Source of the DNA: Globodera rostochiensis
Taxonomy: Eukaryota; Nematoda; Chromadorea; Rhabditida; Heteroderidae
DNA: 64,000 bases
Assembly: GCA_018350325.1 (NCBI GenBank)
Contig: JAEVLN010000012.1
Span: forward strand, 496,001 to 560,000
Direction of reading: 5' to 3'
Position 1 is the first letter of the stretch; each line of letters opens with the position of its first letter. A model generated the notes under the pieces. It made no database searches. It worked only from the letters and a program-made list of their open reading frames with translations, and was not told the origin of the DNA. Made by a program: the position numbers and the translations under genes. Of the stretch, positions 11,173 to 23,300 are shown in pieces.

Positions 11173-11819
11173 TTATTCTTTGCTCACGGCGTACAAAAAC
11201 ACACCAATGGCAACCAAACCGAGCGCTGTGCGCACCGCATGGAGACTCCCCCAGCGTTCCAGGTCAGCGCGAGTGCTCTCGTTAACGGCGGACTCCTATT
11301 AGGAGTAAACATCAAAATAAATAAATCTTCCTGTTTAAGGTTTTCGCGACTTCTTACGTTGGTGGCCATCAAACGTTTGTTTAATGGCATAACACACAGC
11401 AAAGTGTATGGCAAATTGGCGAACATTAACGCAGCGCCAAATGCCCAAGCCTTCTCGCCCGTTTTGTATGCGCCCACGGCACTAATCGTGCCCGAAATAA
11501 CTGCTAATCCAGCCTGACAATGGAGAACTATTCGTCCTTCATTAATTTTCCATTTCTTGACGGGCAGTCCGTCCCATTTTCTATTATACGCCACCTGCAA
11601 GGGCATTGCACGAGTGTAGCTCTCCTTAAACTGCTTTAGCGCGTTGGCTGTGTCCAAACGCAAACGAGCTGGCTGTTCCACAAGGTTAATGTACAGTGCG
11701 GCACCTGCGAACGCGGCAGAAGTACACATTGCCAACTTAGAAATGGTCACGCAGCCGCAATTGGCTTCATTCGGATGCAAATACAGCGAAGAGGGGTACT
11801 TGGAAAAGTAGGAGGACAT
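11173..11819 (-). CDS. DUF1772-like small membrane protein, 194 aa
   Basis: Two exons, 11358-11819 and 11173-11295, joined at LMATN|ESAVNESTRADLERWG. Four hydrophobic segments: near residues 25-45 (LAMCTSAAFAGAALYINLVE), about 103-122 (AGLAVISGTISAVG), about 130-145 (AWAFGAALMFANLPYTLL) and at the C-terminus (LGLVAIGVFLYAVSKE). The LPYTLLCVMPLNKRLM motif, followed by a conserved RxxLxRWxxLHxxR stretch, is typical of DUF1772 (anthrone-oxygenase-like) proteins. Biochemical role in animals is not established. First gene of the minus-strand trio; its ATG is 565 bp from the divergent coiled-coil/SH2 gene. Confidence 0.75.
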
Positions 11820-12384
11820 TCGGTGGAACTTTCAGTTTCTTTCTTTAATGTGTGTACATGTATTACCTACATTTTAACTGTACCTCTCACCCCTACAAAA
11901 ATTTTTTTTAAATATTATTCCGAAGTCAAATAAAAAAATTGAAGTGGCAAAAGAAAAAAAAATCGAATTACCTAATCTGTTTGCGCAAATCATAACGCCA
12001 AAAGCATTTAAACAAATTAACAGACGACTCTAATGATGCGGCAGACGGTTGTGTGTATTTCACTATCATTGAAAACATTTTTCTAAAACCAAAAATTGGT
12101 GGAGTTTGGAGCTTTTTTGAAAACATCGATTTTCGCGATTTATAAAATAAATTTTTTAACCTTTGCGCTGAAAAAAAAATTAGAATCAAAATTTCATCCG
12201 TTAATATTGACCGTTATATTAGTGAGCTCTGTGCAAAAAATTAGGCAAATCGGTGTGTTTAATCAAAAATTCTTCTGTTCGATATACGGCCAACCTATCC
12301 GTTCTTTATTCTTTAATGACTGAACGTACAAATTTACAAACAATTTGATATTTAATGTACCTAGATATTTTTTTGCTTTCTTCA
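11820..12384. other. Short divergent intergenic region
   Basis: Lies between the starts of the DUF1772-like gene (-) and the coiled-coil/SH2 gene (+), so it probably carries both promoters. A 36-codon minus-strand frame starting near 12076 (MFSMIVKYTQPSAASLE) is open but not supported by any motif. Confidence 0.4.
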
Positions 12385-15300
12385 ATGAGCGGTGGTGGAA
12401 GTACAGCGAGTTCGCTGCAATCACTACGCGAGTACAGCAGTGAGAACAGCGAGTTTGAGATAGTAGACATCGTTAATTCGCGACTCAGTGCATCGGTTGG
12501 CGTTCTTCGATCGAACTCGTCGTTGGCCGTTCAGAGTCCGGTTGTTCTTTTTTCGTTTAGCATTTGTTGAATGAATCAGTTTTAAGGTATCTCAAAATCC
12601 GATGTTTATTCAGAGTCTTGAGCAGAAGGACACTAAAAAGCATTCCAAACCGCATGACAACGGTTTAAGTCCCAAACATGTGTTATATAGTTGGATTTTA
12701 CTTTAAAGTGCAAATGTCGACGATTCCAACGAGTGTTTGGTTAGAAAATCAGCGCCTTCGAACGGAGTTGGCGGAGGCCAAGGCTCAGCTGGCCATGCTG
12801 AACAAAGAGGTTGAAGCATTTAGACTTACTTTGCGGACGGATGAGGGGGAAGAGTCGCGGAGGTTTGGCAAAGCCATGGAAAACGATGGACAAAAGATCG
12901 TGGGAAAGCCATCGACGGATTTGCAAGAACAGAAGAACAGCACCAAAACGAGTTCAATGGTCAGGACTTTGGGATGGCGGAAATGACATTTTTTGAATTT
13001 CATAACTGGATCGCAAACTTTTGGAAAAAGGGCTCTCTTTAACTTTATTGAATTTAGTGAGAAATCTCGAAAATTTAAAATTTGTTTTCTTAAAGTGTGC
13101 CACTTTGGACTCACAATCAGTGCTGCAAGGATCAAAAAGCAAAGGCCCACAAAACAATTTCGGAGGGCGCGTTGAGACCACAAAATCTAAAGCACTGCCG
13201 GTTTGCAATTGAACCAAAATTGTGCAAATTTTAAAATTAAGCATGCGATTGCACAAACGTTTCCTCAAACTCAGCGCAATAAGCAATATGCAACTGGTTC
13301 TTTTTATCTTTAAAAATTCTTTTTTGCTTATTATTACTTCAGAATTCGGCGTCCGTTCCGCCTCGTCCCCTCCGCTTCCCAAATTGTCGCCCCCACGCAC
13401 CGTAGCGGACGCACAGCTGTTGGACTTGTTGGGCAATGTGCAGCCAACGCGCGACGCCAACCGTCCGGCCGCACCGCCGCCGAAGCCAAATGCGTGGTGT
13501 AAAGTGAGACGCAAGAAGGGGGCTTATCAAAAGGGGGGGCGGGGAAAGGCTTTTCATTTACATTACGAACCATGACCCTTCCCCCCTCCATGTTTAGGTG
13601 TGTGGGCAATGGCTGTGCAACTCGTATTTCTTGCGTGCGCACATGCAGTCTCAACATGCAGTGGTAGGCAACGGCGACAGTAAGCAGAAAGGCGCGAAAA
13701 ATCAGAAGACGGCTGAATGTGAGGTAGTTTGTACTCCTTTCGGGTAACCCGTATAAATTCTTTTGTTAAGAAAACACCCGAAACTTTCGCCAATAACTCC
13801 TCAATTCAATGCTCGACAAGCGATGAACTTATGGTCGAAAATGGACTTTTTGAACATAATCCATCAGAATATCTCATCAACGTCGACAATTTTGACGGAG
13901 AGGCGCTTTCGGCTCCAAGATTGCCGGTAAATCCAAAACCAATTCGGCCAGTGCCGATGGGCCAATTCCGTATCAAATGGGAGGAAGACGAAGAGGAGAC
14001 GGAGGAAGAGGGGGAGGAATCTTCAAATGGTGAAAAGGATGGCTTTTCGTGGAGTCTTATCGGTGAAGTGAGCACTGGACGAGCAAACAAAACGAAACTC
14101 GAAAGAGTCGACTCCAAAAAGAAGTCGGACGGAATTCTCAATCGTGGCGAGTTGGCAAATACGCAGCAGCTGCATTACATGGACATCGACTCTTTGATCG
14201 GTTAGTGCCAAAGGCAAAGTGTCAACGTCTGCTTATTGAATTACGCCACATTTCATTAGGTCGCAATTATGAAAGTGATTCTTCCACGCCCCCACCGATG
14301 TCGCCCTTCGCCTCTCATCGTCGGCCTCTTTCATGCGACCCTAACCACCAGAAGACTTTCTACAGTAGCACCTCTCCATCTTCCGAATCGGCTTTGGGTT
14401 CCTCCACCGAGTCTACTACGAATTTGACCAACAACGGAAGCGAAGAACAGGGACGAGTTTTTGGCCAACGCCGGAGGGGGAATAAACAGGGCCAAGAAGA
14501 GGTGGCCTTTTTACTAATTTAATTAAATTTTCCTAAATATTAAAACTCATAAAATCGATGTTTTATTTTGATTTTTTACTTATTTCCATTTATAGCTGAA
14601 TTATTTCCCTTTAGAAGGGAAGTGCGTCCCTTTTGGACAATTCTATTCTCGACCGTTTGTTGTACATCGGCCCTCCAGGTACTGAAGCGGAAAAGCCAAA
14701 GTTGGACGCTCGCCCTACGACAATTTCGCCATCATTGAGTTTGCCGTTTGTTTCCGACTCAAAAGACACCCGTCTAGACGAAATAGAGGTTGGACAGGGA
14801 AAAATGGTCATTCTTTAAAAAAAGCCAGAAAACCTGTTTCCGAATAGACGCTAATATTACACAAAGTCCTGGCCAGAGGGATGGGGAGGGCTAATCCGAA
14901 AGATATTAAATGTAATGAGGCAATAAAAGGTCAATTCCAGAAACACCATTTTTAATTAATATTTTTCCTCGATTTCTTTTACTTTTGGATTTCTTAGTTC
15001 GAAGAATGGTATGCGGGGGACATTGAACGGAGTTTGGCCGAGAAATTGGTGTTGGCCGATGGGAAAATGCCCAGGGGGACGTTTCTTATTCGGAAGAGAG
15101 CGAAAGAGGGGTTGGAGCTCGCACTGACACTTAACGACTCCAACGGCTCGGAATTATCGGTTGTTGTGCATTTGCTTTTGTGTTTCAATCTTTATGAAAG
15201 TGTCTAAATTGGGGTAATACTCTATTTCTTTATAAGTGATTTCTTTTTACAAAAATACAAGAAAATTCAGGTCAAACACTATAAAATTCATGCTCTCGCC

Positions 15301-17016
15301 GATGGCTCTGGCTTCTTCATTACGCCCCGTAGAACTTTCCCAACCGTACAAAGTCTGATCGCTTATTATTCGAGTTAGTTGTGGAAAAAGTTGTTTTTGT
15401 TCGTTCTTTGAATTTAAATGATTAGAAGAGACGGACGGTCTTTGCCACATTCTCACCAACCCGCCGGCTTTAAGAGGAAATTCCGACCAAACTGCCCGTG
15501 GCACGACAAATTACTTGGAAATTTCGCGCGAAGGTACGTATTTGAGCTGCAAAATTTTCTTTGGTTTGAGTTGTCGATGATTATTATCAAATCTCAGCTC
15601 GCTTTAACCGACTCAGTAGACAAACTCTAAAGTAGAAAACTGAATTAAAACGCGACAACGTTACTCCCTCCGACTTAATTCTTTTTTAATTGAAAAGGTT
15701 CGCCATTGACTCCAGCTAGCGACACTTCAATGCAAGTGCAACCGTTGATGGGAGCGCTTAACTATCAATTGTGCACACTTCGCTACGATTTGCACACGTT
15801 GCAAGACCGGCACGAGCAGAACGACCATCAGACGAATGAACGACTGGTCACTTTGGAACGTCGTATGGCTAATGTCAACGTTCGATTGTGCGAGTTCAAC
15901 GACCAAACGGAAAGAATTCGAGGCGAACAGAGAGCACAGGTAAGTGGAGGTTGGGACTGGGAAAGTAAGCATGAAATCGGGGGGGGGGGGTGGGCTTCTC
16001 TCCTAAATTGTACAATTTGGGCATTGCTGAGAAATGTTTTTTTAAATTTGTTGATTATATTAATTTTATTTGACAGTTTGAAACTTTGGCGCTTGGAAAT
16101 GGGCGGTTGTGTGAAGAGTCTGACGAGCATCAAAAAGAGATGGAAGCCGTCCAAAGTCGAATTGAGCTGTTGGAGCAATGCCAACTGCGCGAATTTGTCA
16201 AGAGTATTCCGTCCGTGAATGGGGATGGGTCATTGGTTGGTTTGAATGGATTTTTTTCTTCTTAAAACTGCAAAATTCGTCTTAGGTTCTGTCACAACCC
16301 GAGATGGGCGACTACCGCGTGGAGATTAAGCTGTTGTTTCAGTTGGGCTCGCAGTTTTGCACTGGTCTGGCCATTAGAGGCTCGGCCAATTTCCGCAACT
16401 ACCCGCCCGATTTGTTTAACCAACTGATTGAGGCAATTTTTTATTTGCAAATTGGGAGAAAATAATATTTTCATTTAAAAACATTTACCGTTGGTTAAAA
16501 TTGTTTTAATTATTAAAAATTAATTAAAAAAATCATTTAGCACGCCTTGACCACTCGTGAAGTGCCAAAAATGATTAACTGGGCGGTGCTGAATTTCCCG
16601 GCCAATGAAAAAGCTCCGTGGCCTCAGGCATTATCGTTGAAAGGCAATCGCGAAACTGACGAAGGTTGCAGCAACAGCGTCAATAACCAATGGCTCGTTT
16701 ATCAGAATTGGATTCGAAGATGCGAGGTGTTGACAGATCGGGTGAGCAATAATTGGGGGAGGGGGGGGGGAGTGCCTAAGTAGGTATGTTATGATCTATC
16801 CTACGATGAAGACAATATTTTTTGGGTCTCGAAACCTTTCGCCTACATAATTAAACTTTCCTATTGTAATATATTTCCGTTCCCCCACAGGTGGTCTATT
16901 CGTTGACCAACCAACATTCCTCCCACAAATTCGTGGTGGACGTCTACTACGCCTCTGCTGTTGAACTGTTCAAGCAAATGCACTGCTTCACCATCCGTCG
17001 TCGTCGTTCTCGCTGA
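12385..17016 (+). CDS. Large protein with coiled coil, C2H2 finger, SH2 domain and unknown C-terminal region (about 1,000 aa, about 18 exons)
   Basis: A chain of about 18 exons with continuous phase runs from MSGGGSTASSLQSLREYSS to a basic tail RRRRSR. In order: a leucine-heptad coiled coil (VWLENQRLRTELAEAKAQLA, 12720-12830); a low-complexity linker; one C2H2 finger split by an intron (CKVCGQWLCNSYFLRAHMQS then QH, 13494-13670); a long acidic, Ser-rich linker (13772-14785); an SH2 domain (14998-15535) starting EEWYAGDIERSLAEKLV with the phosphotyrosine-binding Arg in GTFLIR, then VKHYKIHALADGSGFF and TDGLCHILTNPP; a second coiled coil (15705-16200); and a C-terminal region of about 200 aa (from DYRVEIKLLFQLG) that I do not recognise. 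One intron (donor at 16433) uses GC-AG. Likely a signalling adaptor; no kinase or phosphatase core was seen. The one-gene model rests on phase continuity. Confidence 0.7.
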
Positions 17017-17257
17017 GAAGAGCTTGCTTTTGTTGTGCGGTCGCAATCCGATTTTGTGAACTGCTCTAATTTATTTATTTGCATTTCAAACACACGCTAA
17101 TCTGTTGCATCCAGATGGCCTTTTTCTTCATTAATTGAATGAATATATCAACAAAAGATTTTGAGAGATTAGTCTGAGGTATCGCAATTGTTATTTGTGG
17201 GGTTTTGATGATTTGTTGCCTAATCTTTCTTTGAATGGTATAAATATTTCGAGTTGC

Positions 17258-17306
17258 TTTTGCACGGGATTGGGTGGAGGACGTGGGTTCGAGTCCCACC
17301 CGGGGC
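17258..17306 (+). tRNA. 3' half of a tRNA (T-arm plus acceptor strand), probably a fragment
   Basis: GTGGG-TTCGAGT-CCCAC (17283-17299) is a perfect T-arm, followed by CCGGGGC (17300-17306) as acceptor 3' strand. The matching 5' strand GCCCCGG is not found in the preceding 150 bp, and no D-arm or clean anticodon arm can be folded, so this looks like a tRNA-derived fragment rather than a working gene. Confidence 0.45.
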
Positions 17307-18157
17307 TAACATTTTGCCTATTCTTTACTCTTTATTTGTTCAGATAATTTGTAAGGGGGGGGGAGGGAATTTCGAACGAATACAACATTCACTTGATGAG
17401 TTTCAAAACGATAATTAGTCTGTTTTTCCTCCCGGCACAGCATTTAACAAATCGAGCGGGAATAAGGCAAATGTCAAATTTATTTTAGTCCAAGCAGAGA
17501 AATCAAATTTCACACTGAGTGACTATTTTGGCCCGGATGAAACATTGACACTTTTGTGGCCAGATACGCAATAAGCATTTTGATCGCGGCAAAATTCCTC
17601 GTTCCGTCGGGTCGGGAGTGATTAAGCCGGTTTTGAAATGCCGATCCCGATTGAATGAACATACAGTAATTTTCTTTTTTAATGTGTGGTCTTGCGTTTT
17701 GATATTTACTTATTTTTGGCGAAATGTTTTTAAAAGAAATTTATTAACAAAATCTTTAAATTTTCTTCTTTCTCCCGACCGCGCTTGTCGGCATCGGGGA
17801 TCTCTTCATTTTTGTAAAATTAGCCTTTCCAGACATAAATGGGGCTTTTTTTTGCCTACCAATATAAGCTTATACCCGCCGGGTACCATACTGCTCAGTC
17901 TAATATCCGCATTCGATACGGGTTTACCCGTATTCGCCTACCCGATACCCACATGCGGGTACTGAACCTATGGCGCTCTAAAAAAGAAAAGAACAATTTA
18001 ATTTGACCAAAAAGGGGAACCTAAACCGTATTTAGTACTCTCGGGGTGATTGAATTCTGTTTAAGCCTTCAACCTACGGTTATTTGATACTTGTTCATAA
18101 ATAATTTAAAAGCTTTCAGTAACCGCTGCGTCATTCGGTGAACTAATCTGAGTAAAA
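17307..18157. other. Intergenic region without recognised genes
   Basis: Contains a G run near 17355 and, at 17870-17965, a cluster of short TACCCG/CGGGTA motifs in both orientations that may be a decayed element. No coding region is supported. Confidence 0.4.
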
Positions 18158-19660
18158 ATGATTTCCATGATCAATAAACTGCTCGATTGGATCCGTTCAC
18201 TTTTCTGGAAGGAAGAAATGGAGTTGACTTTGGTTGGTCTGCAAAGTTCTGGCAAAACTACGTTCGTCAATGTCATTGCGGTTGTATTTATGAAAAACTT
18301 TAAAATTTAACTGACAAGCTTTTGCCTTAAGAGTGGACAATTCACCGAAGACATGATCCCAACCGTCGGGTTCAACATGCGCAAAATAACAAAAGGCAAT
18401 GTCACCATAAAGGTTGTTGAATGGAATTAAACATGAACTTTTTTAAGACTTTTTTTGCTTTAAAATGTTCTAAATCACTGACCATCAGGCCCGTAGCCAG
18501 GGGGGGGGCAGGGGGGGGGCATGCCCCCCCCCCCCGAAATGAAATTTGAGAAAAAAAAAACAAGAGGGGGGACCCTATTGTTTTGCACTTTTACAATTTT
18601 TTGACTAATTTTCTTAACAAATTCCAATCAAAAATTCAAAAATTTTTCCCGGCGGCGCCTATCGGCACCGCCGACCCTTCCCATTCCTAAAAAACTTCAA
18701 AAAAGGCCGATTTTTTAATTTTTTGGTTGAAAATCTCTTAACAATCGAGTCAAAAATTCGAAATTTTCTCGGCGGCGCCTATCGGCACCGCCGACCCCCC
18801 CCCCCCCCCCCAACGGAAAAGCAGAATACGCAAAAAAAAATTTGCATTTTTGAAAATTTCTTAACAAAAATAGAGTAAAAACGGAAAACAAACCTCCTAA
18901 AAACGAACATTTTTTGGAAAAATTGCTTAACAAAAATGCAATAAAAAGGAAAAAATACACCCCTAAGAACTGCCCCCCCCGAAAAAAATTCCTGGCTACG
19001 GGCCTGCTGACCATGCAACTTTTAGCTTTGGGACATTGGCGGCCAACCGAGGTTTCGTTCCATGTGGGAGCGTTATTGTCGCGGCGTGAATGCCATTGTT
19101 TTTATGGTTTGTAAATTGACAAAGTTTAAGAATTCTTATTCATGCATCAAACACATTTATGGAGTCTAAGCAAATGATTGTCGATATTTTTACGAATCTT
19201 AATTTGATTTTGTGTCTGTCGTTGTAGTACATTTTATCAGATATTTTTATAAAAATTGTTAAAAAAAATAATCCCTCGTCTAAATAAGTGCCCATTTCTC
19301 TATTTTAGGTCGATGCTGCCGATAAGGCCAAGCTCGAGCCGGCCAAAAGTGAGCTGATGCAACTTCTGAGCAAGCCGCAGTTGGAGGCCATTCCGGTGCT
19401 GGTGCTGGGCAACAAAAAGGATCTGCCGGACGCCCTCGACGAGGGCCAACTGATCGACGCGATGAACCTCGAGTCCATACAGAACCGCGAGATTTGTTGC
19501 TACTCCATTTCCTGCAAGGAAAAGTCCAACATCGGTACGAAGGGCGGCATTTCCAATAAATGGGCAATGCAAAGCGTATTTGGCCTGCGTTAATGCTTTT
19601 TTTTTTTGTCCAGATATTACTCTGCAATGGCTGATCCAACATTCCAAAACGGCGCGTTAA
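18158..19660 (+). CDS. arl-8: Arl8 small GTPase, 185 aa, 5 exons
   Basis: ADP-ribosylation-factor-like GTPase that sits on lysosomes and synaptic-vesicle precursors and drives their kinesin-based transport. Exons: 18158-18280, 18332-18412, 19026-19106, 19309-19534, 19614-19660 (186 codons with stop, the exact family length). It begins [20 protein letters not shown], with no N-terminal Gly myristoylation site, as in Arl8. P-loop GLQSSGKT, switch [11 protein letters not shown], switch [19 protein letters not shown], and the tail [12 protein letters not shown] are all intact. Intron 2 (613 nt) is mostly a hAT-like MITE. Sequence identity with animal Arl8 is visibly very high. Confidence 0.97.
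18486..19006. mobile_element. hAT-type MITE, 521 bp, in arl-8 intron 2
   Basis: Perfect 16-bp terminal inverted repeats (CAGGCCCGTAGCCAGG at 18486-18501; complement at 18991-19006) and a perfect 8-bp target duplication CTGACCAT (18478-18485 and 19007-19014) identify a hAT-superfamily insertion. The interior has poly(G)/poly(C) runs and a module of about 120 bp present twice, each with GGCGGCGCCTATCGGCACCG. No transposase, so it is non-autonomous. Intact ends suggest a fairly recent insertion. Confidence 0.9.
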
Positions 19661-20378
19661 AGAATTTGGGGCTGAATCCGTCGGTTTCCATCGAATATTT
19701 AATCTTTGTATGTACCTTCACATTCTCTTCGTTCGTACACAAATGTTCGTACCTTCGCGAAATTCAAACGAACTTTTAGACCAAAGTCGGAAAAGTCTTG
19801 CAAAAGACATTTTCGAATTCTTCAGATCTTTGTATTGAATACCATTTACCGGATTTATTTTTTAAAAATAAACTTCAAATTTAAATCTATTCATTCTTCC
19901 CCGCCATTATCCCGTGTGTCAAATGACAGATTAATGTAAAAAACACATGCAGATTTGTCATTTTAAAAAGGGCCGTGCCCCCACCCCAAAGGAATGCTAA
20001 AAAAATTGATGAATTTCTAAGAAAATGTTACTTTTCTTTTTGTCTTCTTAGCCTGTGTTGTGAATTTCAATTTTTTAAACAAATTGTATAAGGAAGTTAA
20101 TGCGTAATGTTTTTCTGATCGCATTTTATTTCTGTTTTATTGGACTTCTATCCGATGATTCAATTTTTTTTTGGCTATTTTTTGTGTGTGTTTAGCTTAG
20201 CCTCATTCGTTCATCAAATGTCCCCAAAATTTTCGATGCTGCATGGAAGAAATGCTTTGATCGTGTAAAATTCGCATGAACGGAGTTTGAAGTTTTAACT
20301 TTTTATTTTTGAAATATTTATAATTTTGGGTTAGGAATAACAAAAAGTAATTGCATAAATATATTGGGTTCTTTTGCG
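19661..20378. other. Intergenic region, no gene seen
   Basis: AT-rich sequence between arl-8 and the golgin gene, both on the + strand. No supported open frame. Confidence 0.45.
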
Positions 20379-23300
20379 ATGGATGCTGTCACCAGCGGTA
20401 CGGGGGAGGTTCAGCTGCAGTTGGAAGGGAATGGGGCGAAGGATCAAACCGCGGCGGGGCCTCCAAAGGACGAGACGGAGGGCCAACCGCGGGAGAAGGC
20501 GCAACAACAACAACAGCAGCAGCAAAGCGGTGGCAGTGGCACCGCCCTGGCGAAGGTTTTGTGTCGGACTTTGGCACTTTACGAAATTGCTTCTGATCAT
20601 TTTTTGATTGTTAGTTGGATTTGTTGTCGCGTGAAGATCTGATCAAGTTGGCGAAGAAACAGCTGATCGTGTTGAAGGAGACGCGCAAACAGTTGGCGAC
20701 CGCCAAAAAAGAGGTGCTTTTATGGCTAACACTAAGTTTGGGGGTTGCCTAATTCAGTCCCCGCAATTTGCATAAACCAAATTAAATTGGTTGAAATCAA
20801 AGTTTTATTTTTATTTTGAATAAAACCAATTGCGAATTGTTCAGTCCGAAGAGTATGCGACTCAAATGCGCGAGCTTTCCACCAAAATGTCAGCCGATTC
20901 GTCGTCCTTTTCGTCGGCTTCGGAAAAGGGCGGAGGCGGCGGAATGATGGCAATGGAATTGGCGGATTATAAAAATGCGTTGGTTGCGGCACGGAAGGAA
21001 TTGGCGGAGGGCGCAGCGAAAACGGGCGAAAGAGAAGCGATGGTCGAAGTGCGCGAAAGGGCATATGATTTGCAAAAAAAAACCCCAAATTTTGGGCAAT
21101 TCGATTCTTTCCTTTTTTAGCCGGACGGTGGCGCTTACGAAAGACTGAAATTATAAACGATTTTAGGAGCTTTCCCAACGAATTGCCCAATTACAACTAG
21201 AGAAGGAGGAAGTCAATTCGGAATTGCGCCTCAAAAACACGCAAAATGCGGAATTAACGCAAAAAATGGAAGGTAATAAACCAAGAAACATAAAAGACAT
21301 TTAATGTTCAAAAAACTAAATTAATAAATTGTATGTCCTGAAGAAAATGTTCGCCTCCTCTCCGAACACGCAAAAGAGGCCGGTGCTTTGCAATTTCGGC
21401 TGAACGAAGCGAGTCAAAGTGCGCAGGACGAATTGCACACATTACAAAATGAGCAGCGACAATTGCAGGCCGACTTGGCCGCTGTCCGTCGGACGGCGGA
21501 CGCCCGCGGGGCCGAAGCGCGCAGACTCCGCGCCGACAGCGAAATGAGCGCGCAACTGTTGGCCGGCCTCAGGGAGGAGTTTGCCGCGTACAAAGTTAGT
21601 GAATGGGAGGGGGGGGGGTGTCATTTTGAATAATTTGCGTTTTTGAGGAACGTGCCGAATGCGCTTTGGCCAAGTTCAAAGAAGTCGCCGACGGCGGGGC
21701 GATAAGCGGCGGAAATTCTTCCTCAGAATTTCAACAGCTGATCGACGCCCTCTCAACGCGAAATGCGCAAATAACGGAATTAAAGTGGGCGTATTTTATT
21801 TTTTTTTGTGCTCCAATTGCCATCCTTTCAGTGCCAAATGTTCTTTTCTCGAGGAGGAATTGCGCAGTGGCCATTTGCATTCGAAAACGCTGTTGGATGA
21901 GCTCAATTCACTGCACGACCAGCAGCAGACACAACGCCAACAATGGGCGGTTGAACGCCAACGAATGGTCGCCGAACACGCTGAACGAATGCGAGCGGGA
22001 GAGACAATTCGGGCGGAGTTGCAAAAAGAATTGCAGGCAAAGAACGCCAAACTGTTCACTGATCTCAGATCAGGTTTTTGAGAAGGATTCTGATCATTGG
22101 AGAACAACTACGGATTTTGGCATCTTTTAGGGATTGAATAATAAACCACAAATTGTTGATGACATGAGCCCATCATCGGTTATGCCAATTTGAAGATCAG
22201 AATCGATTCTCACTGACCAATTTAGATCAGATCACAGCACAATTTTGTTCTTCGCTGATTATCTTTCAGATTTTGTTTTTGTTAGGCAACGCGGGAGCGC
22301 GAAACGGCCGCAGTTGCGCTGCAACAAATGGAAAAAGTCAGCGGGCACAAACAGCAACAGACGGCGGTGGACGAACTGCGCAGAGAGTGCGACAGACTTT
22401 CGCGTGAATTGGAAGAGGCAAAAGTGGGCAATTATCGAAATTTCCTTTTGAATTTCATATAATTTGAATTTTAAATGTTTTTTGTTCTCATTCAATTCCG
22501 AAGGCACCGTTTTAGTCTCTGCTGAAGTCCTCCGTCCCTCCGAAGGTCCCTCCGTCGCTTTTGCTGCCCCCTCCCCGGCCCTATCAGACGACGATTAAGC
22601 ACTTGTCGAAGCCGGCTCCACTTAATTTTGGCTTCCAACCGCAACAGTTCACCACCACAACGACGGCGACGACTAATTCATTGGAAACGGACGCTGAGGA
22701 GGAGGGCGCGGGAGTTTTGGGCACAACGCATTCAGAAAGTTCGGATTCGATGGACGACCTCAACTCCGTCCTTCAGGAGGCGGCCGACGGAGCGGTGTCC
22801 GGAGGGTGGGCACACATTTTTTATTGAAAGCAAAAATAAATATTTAAAAAAAAATTAGCCAAAATTTTAGAAAAAATAAAAAATTTAGCGATCTTTTGAC
22901 TACTTTTAACGTTGCGTCTTTGGCCGAACATTTTGGCGGTGTCAGAAGTGACGAATGCGATGGCAGTGTATCCGCGAATTTGCAGCAGCATTTTATCGGT
23001 CGGGATCAACACCAGGAGGTGCTGAAACTGCTTGAGGATTGTCGTGAGCTGCTCAACGAAACTGAAGGTAGTGAGTGAGTGGGATGGTTTTGCAAAAGTT
23101 AGAGAGTGCGGGAGAATTGTTTTTACGGAAAAAAGTATGAAGAAATTAATTTTAATCGTAATTAAAGGGGGGCCCATTTTGTTATTTTGACTCACTTTGT
23201 TAAGCATTTGTGGGGGTGATCTATTGGTGTGCCAGTTTCATACAGAAACTCCACGAACACTTGGGAGCCCTCCCTTTGTCAGTGATTTTATTGTTTCAGA

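Noticed and set aside
11968..12189. 73-aa minus-strand open frame between divergent genes
   Set aside because: Low complexity start and no recognisable feature; possibly a tiny exon, but unsupported.
18715..19018. Minus-strand hydrophobic frames with [11 protein letters not shown]
   Set aside because: Translation of the inverted end and interior of the hAT MITE, not a gene.
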